From: Phenylobacterium sp.
GTDB lineage: Bacteria > Pseudomonadota > Alphaproteobacteria > Caulobacterales > Caulobacteraceae
Length of the DNA: 64,000 nucleotides
Reading direction: 5' to 3'
Assembly (NCBI RefSeq): GCF_004299445.1
Contig: NZ_SCTC01000063.1
Span: forward strand, 1-64,000
This document shows positions 39,053 through 50,402 of this stretch, one piece after another. Position 1 is the first letter of the stretch. Every line of letters begins with the position of its first letter. The position numbers and the translations under genes were made by a program. The notes beneath the pieces are model-generated. The model was not told the origin of the DNA. It saw nothing but the letters and a program-made list of their open reading frames with translations, and made no database searches.

Positions 39053-39499
39053 TCAGCGCCGGTAGACGTCCGGGTCGCGGTATTCCATCCAGGTCTCGAC
39101 CCTGGTGAGCGCGGTGAATCCGAACTGGCGGTAGAGGTCGTGGGCGTCGCGCGTGGCCAGGTGGAGGCGGCGGAAGCCCTGCAGGTCGGGGTGCGCCTTG
39201 ACGTAGGCCACCAGCATCTTGCCGAGGCCCCGGCCGCGATGAGCCGGGTCGACGAAGACGTCGCAAAGCCAGCCGAAGGTCGCGCGGTCGGTCACGACCC
39301 GGGCCATGGCCGCCATCGCGCCGTCCGGGGCGAAGGCGCCGACCGTCAGGCTGCCCGCGCAGGCCCTGGCGAAGGTGTCGAAGGGGATGCCCTGGGCCCA
39401 ATAGCTCTGGCCGCCAATCCAGCCGTGGGCGCGAGCGAGGTCGAAGCGGGCCGGGTCGTCGCTGAGGGTGAAGCCGGCTTCGGTGGTCTGGTGGGGCAT
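39053..39499 (-). CDS. GNAT family N-acetyltransferase
   Basis: 148 residues from the ATG at 39499. LCDVFVDPAHRGRGLGKMLVAYV is the acetyl-CoA-binding motif A, followed by LHLATRDAHDLYRQFGF. Small GNAT of unknown substrate. A longer frame to 39904 runs antisense over the PhzF gene and was rejected. It lies convergent to the nucleotidyltransferase gene and divergent from phzF-like. Confidence 0.88.
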   Translation of the reverse strand: MPHQTTEAGFTLSDDPARFDLARAHGWIGGQSYWAQGIPFDTFARACAGSLTVGAFAPDGAMAAMARVVTDRATFGWLCDVFVDPAHRGRGLGKMLVAYVKAHPDLQGFRRLHLATRDAHDLYRQFGFTALTRVETWMEYRDPDVYRR

Positions 39500-39586
39500 G
39501 GTCGTGGGTCCGTGTCGCGGGAACTGGCCCTTGCCGCCCGGCGTCGGCGGCCGCAAGGACCACTTCACTGAACCGGGACCGATCCA

Positions 39587-40399
39587 ATGCGCCAGTGGAC
39601 CATCGACGCCTTCGCCGCCCAGCCTTTCCGGGGCAACCCGGCCTGTGTGGTCGAGCCCCTCGCCGCCTGGCCGCAGGACGCCTGGATGCAGGCGCTGGCC
39701 GCCGAGAACAACCAGGCGGAAACGGCGTTCCTGCTCCGGACAGCCGACCCGGCGCGGTTCGGGCTGCGCTGGTTCACGCCGATGCTGGAGGTGCCCCTGT
39801 GCGGGCACGCGACCCTGGCGAGCGCGCACGTGCTGTTCGCCGAGCTGGGGCTTTCCGAGGGCGAGGTCGTCTTCGAGACGAAGTCGGGCCCGCTTGTCGT
39901 CCAACGCTCCCGCGAAGGCTACGAGATGGACTTTCCATCCCAGCCGCCGGTTCGGATCGATGCGCCGGCGGGTCTGGCCGAGGCTCTGGGCGTCGCGCCG
40001 GACGAGGTGTGGGCCTCAGCCTACCTCGTCGCGATCTACAACGATCCCGCGGTCATCCGCAGCCTCAAGCCCGACCTAGTCGCGCTGAACGCCGTCTCCA
40101 GCACGGCGACGGGCGGCCGGGGCAATGTGGGCGTGGCCGCGATCGCGGCAGCGGGGGCGGGCCACGACGTGGTCGACCGCTTCTTCGCGCCCGGGTCGGG
40201 AATCCCCGAGGATCCGGCCACGGGATCGCTGCACTGCATCCTGGCGCCGCTCTATGCCGACAAGCTGGGTCGGCCGAAGGTGATGTTCCATCAGGCCTAT
40301 CCGGGCCGGGGCGGCGACCTGGAATGCGAAATGCAGGGCGACCGGGTGCTGATCCGCGGCCGTGCGGTCACGGTGGTGGAAAGCCGCCTGCGCCTCTGA
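39587..40399 (+). CDS. PhzF family isomerase/epimerase
   Basis: 270 residues. [25 protein letters not shown] with the active-site glutamate, [15 protein letters not shown] and [11 protein letters not shown] are the PhzF signatures. The fold resembles diaminopimelate epimerase, but the substrate of stand-alone homologues is unknown. It is a single gene ended by a good terminator. Confidence 0.9.
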   Translation: MRQWTIDAFAAQPFRGNPACVVEPLAAWPQDAWMQALAAENNQAETAFLLRTADPARFGLRWFTPMLEVPLCGHATLASAHVLFAELGLSEGEVVFETKSGPLVVQRSREGYEMDFPSQPPVRIDAPAGLAEALGVAPDEVWASAYLVAIYNDPAVIRSLKPDLVALNAVSSTATGGRGNVGVAAIAAAGAGHDVVDRFFAPGSGIPEDPATGSLHCILAPLYADKLGRPKVMFHQAYPGRGGDLECEMQGDRVLIRGRAVTVVESRLRL

Positions 40400-40407
40400 A
40401 GACGCAA

Positions 40408-40436
40408 ACGCCCCCGAAGCCAGGCTCCGGGGGCGT
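40408..40436. terminator. Bidirectional terminator after the PhzF gene
   Basis: ACGCCCCCG (40408-40416) pairs with CGGGGGCGT (40428-40436) with an inner GCC/GGC pairing, between convergent genes. Confidence 0.7.
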
Positions 40437-40468
40437 CCTTGTCTCAGCCGAGAGCCGGCCGGGACCCG

Positions 40469-40876
40469 TTAGCGCCGATAGGCGTAGTCGTTGTCGCGCG
40501 ACTGGGCGTAGACCCACTGTTCCAGGCGGTCGAGACGACGGTCGAGGTCAACGACTTCCCAGCGCGTGAGACCGTTGCGCTCGTAGCGGTTCTGCAGCCG
40601 CTCGATGTCGTTCAGCTGCTCGCTGAGGCGGATCGCTTCGCGACGGGTCAGGGCGCCCATCTGCAGATTGCGCTCGATGCGGCGGTCGATGCGGTGACGA
40701 CGCTGGTCGAAGTTCACCTGGCCGCCGCGTTCCCAGCGGTCGCGCTGGTCGTAGCGTCCCTCGCCGCGATGCTCGTAGCGGTCGCCACGATCATAGTCGC
40801 CGTAGGGCTGGGCGGCGACAGGGGCGGCGGCCGTCACGGCGGCGACGGCGGCCAGGGTGGCCATCAGAGTCTTCAT
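40469..40876 (-). CDS. Hypothetical exported basic/acidic coiled-coil protein
   Basis: 135 residues. Signal peptide MATLAAVAAVTAAAPVAAQ (residues 5-23), then a tyrosine/arginine/aspartate-rich linker (PYGDYDRGDRYEHRGEGRYD) and a charged helical part that looks coiled coil (IERNLQMGALTRREAIRLSEQ, then DIERLQNRYE). It is likely periplasmic. No known family was recognised. Confidence 0.7.
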   Translation of the reverse strand: MKTLMATLAAVAAVTAAAPVAAQPYGDYDRGDRYEHRGEGRYDQRDRWERGGQVNFDQRRHRIDRRIERNLQMGALTRREAIRLSEQLNDIERLQNRYERNGLTRWEVVDLDRRLDRLEQWVYAQSRDNDYAYRR

Positions 40877-41028
40877 ATCTGGTCCTCCAGAACCGTGTCG
40901 GCCTTTCCCAAGGAGCTGGGTTCGGCCTTCAGTGGGGGCAGGAGAACACTTTCAGGCTGAAACGGTTCTGAGGCTCACGGTTCGGCGAGGTTCATCTACG
41001 TGACGCGATTGTCAGGGCGTGGGACGGC

Positions 41029-42942
<1,914 letters not shown>

Positions 42943-43147
42943 GCACAACGGATAGCGCGCAAGGTGCTAACGCTTCGCTTCCAAGACCGATTTCAACCCA
43001 GCGTGGTCCCGCCTAACTGTGCTTTTGGCGCCACGATACCACCCGCCACGGGAATAAATATGGTTAACAACCGATGAGTCAGTTGCGTGCGCGGTAACCT
43101 TTGCTTTACCTTAACGGGTGTCGGGTTCTCTCAAGGGGTGTATCCAC

Positions 43148-43483
43148 ATGGACAAGATTTTTGTGGCCAAGCGCGTGGCCAAGAAGCTCTTCGAAACCGA
43201 AGCAGCGGTCGACAGCGCGATGGTCGAAGCGTCCGAGCTGATGAGCGAAATGCTCAAGGCTCGTAAGGACGTGAACACCTCGCTGGTGTTCGCCGACGAC
43301 GTGCAAGTGAAGATGATGGAAGCTCTCAAGGCGCTGAGCGAAGCTCGCACCGCCATGGTGGCTGTCCACACCGAGCTCAACGACGCGAAGCTCCGTCTCG
43401 GCATCCGCACGAAGATGGACTTCGAGAACAAGCCGGTCGAAGGCGCCGCGCGCGAGCAGACGGTGATGCGGGACGTCGGCTGA
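43148..43483 (+). CDS. Conserved hypothetical helical protein
   Basis: 111 residues from MDKIFVAKRV. Almost all alpha helix (AVDSAMVEASELMSEMLKAR, MMEALKALSEARTAMVAVHTELNDAKLRLG), so a coiled coil or helical bundle. No signal peptide. I do not recognise a function; from memory, similar proteins seem confined to Caulobacterales. The upstream 200 bases hold GTTAAC and CCTTAAC words that recall CtrA half-sites but no full site. Confidence 0.65.
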   Translation: MDKIFVAKRVAKKLFETEAAVDSAMVEASELMSEMLKARKDVNTSLVFADDVQVKMMEALKALSEARTAMVAVHTELNDAKLRLGIRTKMDFENKPVEGAAREQTVMRDVG

Positions 43484-43539
43484 CCGACCGCAGATCGGTC
43501 GATTTTCTGACTGATCATTGCAATAGATTAACTGGTTGG

Positions 43540-43565
43540 GCGCCTCTAATCCTGATTAGGGGCGC
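43540..43565 (+). promoter_or_regulatory. Hairpin covering a ribosome binding site
   Basis: GCGCCTCTAATC (43540-43551) pairs with GATTAGGGGCGC (43554-43565). The AGGGG part (43557-43561) is the likely Shine-Dalgarno sequence of the gene starting at 43572. Confidence 0.55.
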
Positions 43566-43571
43566 TCAATC

Positions 43572-44018
43572 ATGTTTGATCTGCGGCTGATCCTGAACAC
43601 TTTCGCGATCCTCTGCTGCCTCTTCGCATTGTGGAAGGGCGGCCGGGCCGAACGCATGGGCGCGCTCGCCGTGCTGGCGAATGTGGTGATCGGCCAGACC
43701 GGCCATCTGGTCGCGCCGGGCCTCAACGACCAGATCCGCCTCGTCAACGACGGCCTGACCGCGCTGCTGCTGCTGGGCGTCACGGTCCGATACGGCGCGC
43801 TCTGGATGGGCGGCGTGATGCTGTTCTACGCCGCGCAGTTCGCCATGCATTCGTTCTACATCGTGACCGAGCGGAAGCCGGATTTCCTGCGCGCGCTGAT
43901 CAACAACGTGGACTACCTGGGCATCGTCTCGTGCCTCATCATCGGCACGATCGTGGCCTGGCGCCGCCGCGTGATAAACCGCCGCAAAGCCGCCAGCACG
44001 GCGTCGACAACACCCTGA
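43572..44018 (+). CDS. Small membrane protein of unknown function
   Basis: 148 residues with about four membrane helices (LRLILNTFAILCCLFALW near the start, LGVTVRYGALWMGGVMLFYAAQ in the middle, LGIVSCLIIGTIVAW near the end) and an arginine/lysine-rich tail. Its start is close behind the hairpin at 43540-43565. Function unknown; the pairing with the helical protein at 43148-43483 is on the same strand. Confidence 0.65.
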   Translation: MFDLRLILNTFAILCCLFALWKGGRAERMGALAVLANVVIGQTGHLVAPGLNDQIRLVNDGLTALLLLGVTVRYGALWMGGVMLFYAAQFAMHSFYIVTERKPDFLRALINNVDYLGIVSCLIIGTIVAWRRRVINRRKAASTASTTP

Positions 44019-44065
44019 GTTGTTCGAGCCTGGGGCCGTGACGCCCGATCTCGGCCGTCCGACGA

Positions 44066-44959
44066 TCAGGTCGGCTGGGCGCGCCGCGGCGTCATCGTCG
44101 CCAGCCCGACACCGACAAGGATCAACCCCAGGGCGACAAACGCCGGCCAGCCCGGTCGCTCGCCCAGGGCCGCCATCCCCAGGCCGGTGGCGATGCAGGG
44201 CGCCAGATAGATCGACATCGACATGAACAGCGGCCCGCGCCGCTGGACCAGGAAGACGTAGCCGATGTTCGACAGGCCCGTGGAGATGGCGCCCAGGGTC
44301 AGGACGGCGACCAGTGAAGGCGTGGGGATCGGCCAGGCCGGCGGCGGTTCGAACGCGACCGCGAGACCCAGCGCGGTGACAAAGGCCCAGGCGCACATCA
44401 TGAACGCGCCCACCGTCGGCGTGACATAGGGCGCCGTGCGGGTGGCGACGTTCGCGATCGCATAGAGGAACGAGCCGAAGAGCGCCGCGGCGAGGGCCAT
44501 CGCTTCCACCGAGGCGCCTTCGAGCAGACGTGGGGCGACCAGGGTCGTGAGACCGGCGAAGCCAACCATGATGCCCAGCGTCTTGCGCACCGTCAGCCGG
44601 TCGCCCGCCAGGAACATGTGGGCCAGCACGCCGGTGAAGATGGGCGAGGCGCCGTTGCAGATCGCCACCACGGCGCTTGGCGTTCTCTGGGACGCGAAGG
44701 CGAAGAAGCCCAACGGGATGGCCATTCCGACGGCGCCCAGGAACAGATAGGTCCGCCAGGCCGGATGACGGAGCGGCGGCGGGCGCTGGCCCTGCAACAG
44801 CATGGCCGCCGCGAGGGTGAGCGTCGCCACGCCGGTTCGGATCGCCGAGGTCCACAGCGGGTCGATGTGCTGGGTCGCCACCTTCAGGAAGGCGAAGCCG
44901 GAGCCCCAGATGGCCACCAGCAGGGCCATCACCACCCAGTCGAACGCCCGCGATTGCAT
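44066..44959 (-). CDS. EamA-type (DMT superfamily) transporter
   Basis: 297 residues with ten predicted membrane helices in two homologous EamA halves: [16 protein letters not shown] begins the first and [18 protein letters not shown] the second. [19 protein letters not shown] carries the GE motif. Such transporters export or import amino acids, nucleosides or drugs; the substrate is not clear. It faces serC across the serC leader. Confidence 0.88.
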   Translation of the reverse strand: MQSRAFDWVVMALLVAIWGSGFAFLKVATQHIDPLWTSAIRTGVATLTLAAAMLLQGQRPPPLRHPAWRTYLFLGAVGMAIPLGFFAFASQRTPSAVVAICNGASPIFTGVLAHMFLAGDRLTVRKTLGIMVGFAGLTTLVAPRLLEGASVEAMALAAALFGSFLYAIANVATRTAPYVTPTVGAFMMCAWAFVTALGLAVAFEPPPAWPIPTPSLVAVLTLGAISTGLSNIGYVFLVQRRGPLFMSMSIYLAPCIATGLGMAALGERPGWPAFVALGLILVGVGLATMTPRRAQPT

Positions 44960-45054
44960 AGCGGCGCTTGGATCACATCGTCGCAGCGAGGGCCACCCCG
45001 CGCCCTCGGCGAAGGCCCCCGATCAGCCCTGCTTCAGCGCTTGTTAGGAAAGTT

Positions 45055-45125
45055 TTTCTTGCGCTGCAGCGCAAACCGAGGCTCTTGGCCCGCGGGCCAC
45101 GCCCCCCCAACGGGGCGCTGCTCAT
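45055..45125 (+). ncRNA. serC leader RNA motif (putative cis-regulatory RNA)
   Basis: Tandem hairpins: TTGCGCTGCAGCGCAA (45059-45074), TGGCCCGCGGGCCA (45086-45099) and CGCCCC...GGGGCG (45100-45117), between the divergent transporter gene and serC. Their place and form fit the serC motif described upstream of serC in Alphaproteobacteria (Corbino and colleagues, 2005). The third stem could be an attenuator. Not checked against the covariance model. Confidence 0.6.
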
Positions 45126-45148
45126 CTGCAAGGATGGGAGACATCGCT

Positions 45149-46321
45149 ATGAATACCCTGCCGAAGCCGGCCATGCGTCCGGCTCGTCCCGAGTTCTCTT
45201 CCGGCCCGTGCGCCAAGCGCCCCGGATGGACCCCCGAAAACCTCAGCAACGCCGTCCTCGGCCGCTCGCACCGCTCCAAGCTGGGCAAGGCGCGCCTCAA
45301 GGACGCCATCGACCGCACGCGCGCCGTGCTGCAAGTCCCGGACGACTTCCACGTCGGCATCGTGGCCGGTTCGGATACCGGCGCCGTCGAGATGGCGCTG
45401 TGGTCGATGCTGGGCCCCAAGCCCGTCCAGCTGCTGGCTTTCGAGAGCTTCGGCAAGGACTGGGTGACCGACGTCACCAAGCAGCTGAAGATCGACGCCG
45501 AGGTGCTCTCGGCGCCCTATGGCCAGCTGCCCGACCTGACCAAGGTGCGCAAGGATGCGGACCTGGTCTTCACCTGGAACGGCACCACCTCGGGCGTCCG
45601 CGTCCCCAACGCCGACTTCATCGCGGCCGACCGCGAGGGGATCACGATCTGCGACGCCACCTCGGCGGCGTTCGCCCAGCAGCTCGACTGGGCCAAGCTC
45701 GATGTCGTCACCTTCTCGTGGCAGAAGGCGCTCGGCGGCGAAGGCGCGCACGGCGTCCTGATCCTGGGCCCGCGCGCGGTGGCCCGGCTGGAAAGCCACA
45801 CGCCGGCCTGGCCGATGCCGAAGCTGTTCCGCATGACCAAGAACGGCAAGGTGGACCTCGAGATCTTCGCGGGCGCCACCATCAACACGCCGTCCATGCT
45901 GTGCGTGGAAGACGCCATCGATGCGCTGCGCTGGGCCGACGCCATCGGCGGCCTGCCGGAAATGCAGCGCCGGGCCGACGCCAACCTGGCGGTCCTCGCC
46001 GACTGGGTCGCCAAGACGCCGTGGGTGGACTTCCTGGCCCAGGACCCGGCCACGCGTTCGAACACCTCGGTGTGCCTGAAGGTGGTCGACGCCCAGGTCG
46101 CCGCGCTGTCGGATGACGCCCAGGCCGACTTCGCCAAGAAGCTGGCCGCGCTGTTGGAGAAGGAGGGCGTCGCCCTCGACATCGGCGGCTACCGCGACGC
46201 CCCTCCCGGCCTGCGGATCTGGTGCGGCGCCACGGTAGAGACGTCCGATGTGGATGCGCTCACGCCCTGGCTCGACTGGGCCTTCGCCTCGGTCCTCGCC
46301 GACCTGCAAGCCGCCGCCTGA
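45149..46321 (+). CDS. serC: Phosphoserine transaminase SerC
   Basis: 390 residues from ATG 45149, with GGGAG 9 bases upstream. [12 protein letters not shown] starts the protein and the PLP lysine lies in [16 protein letters not shown]. It makes phosphoserine from phosphohydroxypyruvate. This is the alphaproteobacterial type of SerC (about 390 residues). serA follows on the same strand across a palindromic element. Confidence 0.95.
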   Translation: MNTLPKPAMRPARPEFSSGPCAKRPGWTPENLSNAVLGRSHRSKLGKARLKDAIDRTRAVLQVPDDFHVGIVAGSDTGAVEMALWSMLGPKPVQLLAFESFGKDWVTDVTKQLKIDAEVLSAPYGQLPDLTKVRKDADLVFTWNGTTSGVRVPNADFIAADREGITICDATSAAFAQQLDWAKLDVVTFSWQKALGGEGAHGVLILGPRAVARLESHTPAWPMPKLFRMTKNGKVDLEIFAGATINTPSMLCVEDAIDALRWADAIGGLPEMQRRADANLAVLADWVAKTPWVDFLAQDPATRSNTSVCLKVVDAQVAALSDDAQADFAKKLAALLEKEGVALDIGGYRDAPPGLRIWCGATVETSDVDALTPWLDWAFASVLADLQAAA

Positions 46322-46330
46322 CCCACTGCA

Positions 46331-46429
46331 CCCTTCCCCCTAGCGGGGAAGCGCTGGGGATGGGGGTGAAACACCCGCCTTTCCCCGCTCGCACCCCAAC
46401 CCCCAACCCCTCCCCGCAAGGGGGAGGGG
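46331..46429. repeat. Palindromic element between serC and serA
   Basis: Left arm 46331-46368 (CCCTTCCCCCTAGCGGGGAAG and a G-rich end) and right arm 46392-46429 (CACCCC... with CCCCTCCCCGCAAGGGGGAGG) are imperfect inverse copies, each with its own hairpin. The same design occurs inside imuB at 55661-55757. Confidence 0.7.
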
Positions 46430-46444
46430 ACATGGAGCTCCGAT

Positions 46445-48019
46445 ATGCCCCGCGTTCTCATCGCTGACAGCCTCAGCCCCGCCGCCGTCGACATTTTCAA
46501 GCAGCGCGGCATCGACACCGACATCAAGACCGGCCTCTCGAAGGACGAGCTGATCGCCATCATCGGCGACTACGACGGCCTGGTCGTCCGCTCGGACACC
46601 AAGCCCAACAAGGACGTGATCGCCGCGGCCAAGAAATTGAAGGTGATCGGCCGCGCCGGCATCGGCGTCGACAACATCGACATTCCGGCCGCCACCGCCG
46701 CCGGCGTGGTGGTGATGAACACCCCCTTCGGCAACTCGATCACCACGGCCGAGCACGCCATCGCGATGATGTTCGCCCTGGCCCGCCAGATGCCCGCCGC
46801 CGACGCCTCCACCCAAGCCGGCAAGTGGGAGAAGAGCCGCTTCATGGGCGTGGAGCTCTACGCCAAGACCCTGGGCCTGATCGGCGCCGGCAATATCGGC
46901 GGCATCGTCGCCGACCGGGCGCTGGGCCTGAAGATGAAGGTGGTGGCCTACGACCCGTTCCTGTCGCCAGAGCGCGCGGTGGAGATGGGCGTGGAAAAGG
47001 TCGAGCTGGACGAGCTGCTGGCCCGCGCCGACTTCATCACCCTGCACACCCCGCTCACCGACAAGACCCGCAACATCCTGTCGGCCGAGAACCTGGCCAA
47101 GACCAAGAAGGGCGTGATGATCGTCAACTGCGCCCGCGGCGGCCTGGTGGACGAGGCGGCCCTGCGCGCCGGCCTGGAGAGCGGCCACATCGGCGCGGCG
47201 GGCTTCGACGTGTTCTCGTCGGAACCGGCCAAGGAGAACGTGCTGTTCGGCGCGCCCAACTTCGTGGCCACGCCTCACCTGGGCGCCTCGACCAACGAGG
47301 CCCAGGAGAACGTGGCGCTGCAGGTGGCCGAGCAGATCAGCGACTACCTGCTGACCGGCGCGGTGACCAATGCGCTCAACAGCCCCTCGGTCACCGCCGA
47401 GGAAGCCCCCCGTCTGAAGCCCTTCGTGGCCCTGGCCGAGAAGCTGGGCGCCCTGGCCGGCCAGATGCTTGACTACGGGATCAAGGCCGTGGACATCGCG
47501 TTCGAGGGCGAGGTCTCCAAGCTCAACACCAAGCCCATGAGCGCCGCGGCGCTGGCCGGCGTGATGCGGCCCATGCTGGCCGAGATCAATATGGTCTCGG
47601 CGCCGGCGGTGGCGAAGGAGCGCGGCATCACCGTTTCGGAGAGCCGCCAGGAGAGCTCGCCGATCTATGACAGCCTGATGCGGATCACGGTCACCACCGA
47701 AAAGGGCAAGCGCTCGTTCGCCGGGACGGTGATGGCGGGCGCGCCGCGCATCGTCGAGGTCAAGGGCATGGAGCTGGACGCCCCGTTCCTGCCGCGCATG
47801 CTCTACGTCAACAACCTGGACAAGCCGGGCTTCATCGGCGCGTTGGGCGGCCTGCTGGGCGAGGCGGGCGTGAACATCGCCACGTTCAACCTGGGCCGCA
47901 TCGACGCCGGCGATGACGCCATCGCCCTGGTGGGCGTGGATCAAGCCCCGGACGCCAAGTTGCTGGCCAAGATCCAGGCCCTGCCCCACGTGAAGGAAGC
48001 CCGCGCGCTGAGCTTCTGA
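46445..48019 (+). CDS. serA: D-3-phosphoglycerate dehydrogenase SerA
   Basis: 524 residues. Nucleotide-binding LGLIGAGNIGGIVADRA, catalytic arginine in NCARGGLVDE and histidine in TPHLGASTNEAQ, then an allosteric substrate-binding domain and a C-terminal ACT domain (MLYVNNLDKPGFIGALGGLL). It catalyses the first step of serine synthesis; the ACT domain suggests serine feedback. It is separated from serC by the element above, which may also affect its expression. Confidence 0.96.
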   Translation: MPRVLIADSLSPAAVDIFKQRGIDTDIKTGLSKDELIAIIGDYDGLVVRSDTKPNKDVIAAAKKLKVIGRAGIGVDNIDIPAATAAGVVVMNTPFGNSITTAEHAIAMMFALARQMPAADASTQAGKWEKSRFMGVELYAKTLGLIGAGNIGGIVADRALGLKMKVVAYDPFLSPERAVEMGVEKVELDELLARADFITLHTPLTDKTRNILSAENLAKTKKGVMIVNCARGGLVDEAALRAGLESGHIGAAGFDVFSSEPAKENVLFGAPNFVATPHLGASTNEAQENVALQVAEQISDYLLTGAVTNALNSPSVTAEEAPRLKPFVALAEKLGALAGQMLDYGIKAVDIAFEGEVSKLNTKPMSAAALAGVMRPMLAEINMVSAPAVAKERGITVSESRQESSPIYDSLMRITVTTEKGKRSFAGTVMAGAPRIVEVKGMELDAPFLPRMLYVNNLDKPGFIGALGGLLGEAGVNIATFNLGRIDAGDDAIALVGVDQAPDAKLLAKIQALPHVKEARALSF

Positions 48020-48040
48020 CCCGGAACGTCTGACCGGCCG

Positions 48041-48072
48041 AGCCGGCGTGAGCCTTGAGGCTTGCGCCGGCT
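48041..48072. terminator. Strong hairpin terminator after serA
   Basis: A 14-bp stem beginning AGCCGGCG with a TTGA loop and two wobble pairs, between convergent serA and histidine kinase genes. No T-run. Confidence 0.65.
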
Positions 48073-48075
48073 ACC

Positions 48076-50175
48076 TCAGGCGGCGACTTCCGCCCCGTCG
48101 CTGTCGCGGCCGACCCATCGCGAGAGGCAAGCGTGCAGCGCCTCCAGGCTGATCGGCTTCTCCACGCTGTCGACCATGCCTGCGGCCTGCATCCGCGCCA
48201 CCTGTTCGGGCAGCACGTCGGCGCTCATGGCTATGATCGGCGTGCGGCTGAACGGTCCGTCGAGGGCCCGTATCGCCCGCGTGGCCGCCAGGCCGTCCAT
48301 GCCAGGCATGTGCACGTCCATCAGGATGGCGTCGTAGCGCTTCATGCGCGCCGCATCGACCGCCTCGCGCCCGTCGCAGGCGACGTCGACCGCGCACCCC
48401 AGCATGGCCAGGACGGCCACCCCCAGGTCACGGTTCATGGGATGGTCGTCGACCAGCAGGATCTGGGCCGCCGGCAGGGCTTCGCGAGGCTGTTGCGCTT
48501 CGGCCAGTTCCTGAGCCTGCGCACGTGGGAGGCTGACGTCCAACCAGAACTCGGAGCCCTTGCCGGGCGCGGAGATGACGCCGATCCGGCCGCCCATCGC
48601 CTCGACCAGACCCTTGCAGATCGCGAGACCCAGGCCGGTGCCCCCGTGCGTCCGGCTGATCGAGCTGTCGACCTGCTGAAAACGGTCGAACAGGGTGGGC
48701 TGCGCGTCGAGGGCGATGCCCACGCCGGTGTCCACGACCGCGATGCGGACGCGGTCGGAGGGACCTTCGGGTTGGATGTCGAGCTTCAGGGTGACGCCGC
48801 CGCGGTCCGTGAACTTCACCGCATTGTTGAGGAAGTTGAGCAGCACCTGGCACAGGCGGTGGTCGTCGCAGACATGGGCCAGGTCGGCGGGGCCCGTGGA
48901 CTCCATATCCAGCGCCAGGCCCTTTCGCTCGGCCGACTCGGCCACGATGGCCAGGGCGTCGCGGCACACGGTCGCCAGCTGGATGGGTTTGGGATCCAGC
49001 GAGATGCGGCCCGCCTCGACCTTGGAGAAGTCGAGGATGTCGTTGACCACCGTCAGCAGCGCGTCGCCCGAGCGGCGGATCACCCCCACCTGCTGGCGGG
49101 CGGAGTCGGGCAGATCGGCGCGCTCGAGCAGCTGGGCAAAACCGATGATCGAGTTCAGGGGCGTGCGGATCTCGTGGCTCATGGTGGCCAGGAATTCGGT
49201 CTTGGACACCGATGCGGCCTGGGCCCGGTCGCGCGCGCGGCGGTCGCTCCTGGCGCGGTTGGTGAGAATGGCGCGCAGGCGCTGCTGATGGGTAGCCATG
49301 AGGCCGGTGATGAGGCCGGTGGCGAACACCATCGCCAGGTAGAGCTGGATCATGTTGATCCGTCCGCCCGGGGTCTTGTTCCCGGCGATCATCGCGGGCG
49401 AGTCCAGGACGACGGCGAACACCAGCACGATGCTGGTGATCAGGGCCATGGCCAGGGTGACGGCGCGCGGACCCAAGCGCAGGCCTATCACGGCGATGAT
49501 CGGAAAGATCGCCAGCAGCGCCAGCCCCGCGAATGGCGTGGAGACCAGGCTGCCCACGCCAAGCAGCAGAATGACCGCGGCGAACGGCTCCCACCCGCGG
49601 GTGCGGCTGTTGGCCGGTGCGGCCCGCTGGCCCAGCAGCAGGATGGCGGGAAGCATCAGCGACATGCCGAGGAACTTCGCGGCCAGGCGGCTCAACGCCA
49701 TCTCGACCGGGAACTCGCCGCTCATCGCCATGACGACGAGGCTCAGAACCAGCGTGCCCGCCACCAGCATCGGGAGGAGGGCGATGAAGATCAGGCGCGC
49801 GAAGCGTCCCGGCGTGGTGAGACGCACCGCATTGAGACGGCGCGCCAGCGTGACCACGACCACCGCCTCGACGGTGTTCAGCAACGAGAAGGCCAGCGCG
49901 TCGAACGCGGAGTGGGAAAAGGCGTACACCATGGCCGACTGGATCGCGAAGCCGGCGGCGAGACACGCCAGCGTCCAGCGGCGCGGCGACAGCAGGACGG
50001 CCCCGATGACAAAGGCGTTCGCTGTCCAGATCGTGTCGACGCCGCCCGCGTGCTGTCGCAGCACGTTGGTGAGCCACAGGTTGAGCACGTAGCCCAGGCA
50101 TAGGACAGCGGCGACAAGGGCCCGGGCCGGGCGCCTGTCTGCCTGTCGCACCTGCTCTGCCGCGACGCCTTGCAT
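48076..50175 (-). CDS. MASE1-type hybrid sensor histidine kinase
   Basis: 699 residues. Seven or eight membrane helices fill residues 20-315 ([39 protein letters not shown]), resembling a MASE1 sensor. A HisKA domain follows with His in [17 protein letters not shown], ATPase boxes ([26 protein letters not shown]) and a receiver with Asp in [15 protein letters not shown]. It is preceded by a tiny ORF behind a promoter with a palindrome. Confidence 0.9.
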   Translation of the reverse strand: MQGVAAEQVRQADRRPARALVAAVLCLGYVLNLWLTNVLRQHAGGVDTIWTANAFVIGAVLLSPRRWTLACLAAGFAIQSAMVYAFSHSAFDALAFSLLNTVEAVVVVTLARRLNAVRLTTPGRFARLIFIALLPMLVAGTLVLSLVVMAMSGEFPVEMALSRLAAKFLGMSLMLPAILLLGQRAAPANSRTRGWEPFAAVILLLGVGSLVSTPFAGLALLAIFPIIAVIGLRLGPRAVTLAMALITSIVLVFAVVLDSPAMIAGNKTPGGRINMIQLYLAMVFATGLITGLMATHQQRLRAILTNRARSDRRARDRAQAASVSKTEFLATMSHEIRTPLNSIIGFAQLLERADLPDSARQQVGVIRRSGDALLTVVNDILDFSKVEAGRISLDPKPIQLATVCRDALAIVAESAERKGLALDMESTGPADLAHVCDDHRLCQVLLNFLNNAVKFTDRGGVTLKLDIQPEGPSDRVRIAVVDTGVGIALDAQPTLFDRFQQVDSSISRTHGGTGLGLAICKGLVEAMGGRIGVISAPGKGSEFWLDVSLPRAQAQELAEAQQPREALPAAQILLVDDHPMNRDLGVAVLAMLGCAVDVACDGREAVDAARMKRYDAILMDVHMPGMDGLAATRAIRALDGPFSRTPIIAMSADVLPEQVARMQAAGMVDSVEKPISLEALHACLSRWVGRDSDGAEVAA

Positions 50176-50209
50176 CAGGTAACCCTACAATCCGAGGGCG
50201 AATTAAGCC

Positions 50210-50284
50210 TTAAGGCGCCGACAGCGGCGCTGTCCGGCCGGACGTGGCGGCGGGGATGACGGGGCGATCGATGATGACGGCCAT
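50210..50284 (-). CDS. Candidate 24-residue small protein or leader peptide
   Basis: ATG at 50284, 24 codons (MAVIIDRPVIPAATSGRTAP and four more), TAA at 50212-50210. GGGAGG lies about 10 bases before the ATG. It is between the dnaE2 gene and the kinase, 34 bases before the kinase start and on the same strand. Whether it is translated is unknown. Confidence 0.3.
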   Translation of the reverse strand: MAVIIDRPVIPAATSGRTAPLSAP

Positions 50285-50362
50285 GGTGAAGGATCCTCCC
50301 AGCCAGGTTCGCCCGGCATGATGGGGAGGCTCGTCCGGCCCCGTCGCTCCCCCTTGCTGGAA

Positions 50363-50391
50363 GCTTAGGGGCATACCGAAGTTTCGGTCAA
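50363..50391 (-). promoter_or_regulatory. Promoter with embedded ACCGAA-N2-TTCGGT palindrome
   Basis: On the minus strand TTGACC (50391-50386) is a good -35 box, with CCTAAGCT near the -10 position. ACCGAA/TTCGGT (50375-50388) overlaps it. A TetR-type operator is suggested; no TetR gene lies here. Confidence 0.4.
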
Positions 50392-50402
50392 TTGCCCTCG
50401 GA

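Noticed and set aside
42949..43147. CtrA binding site (TTAA-N7-TTAA)
   Set aside because: Only half-site words with wrong spacing were found.
44618..45148. N-terminal extension of serC
   Set aside because: It reads antisense through the EamA gene and the leader hairpins; ATG 45149 has a ribosome site and matches SerC length.
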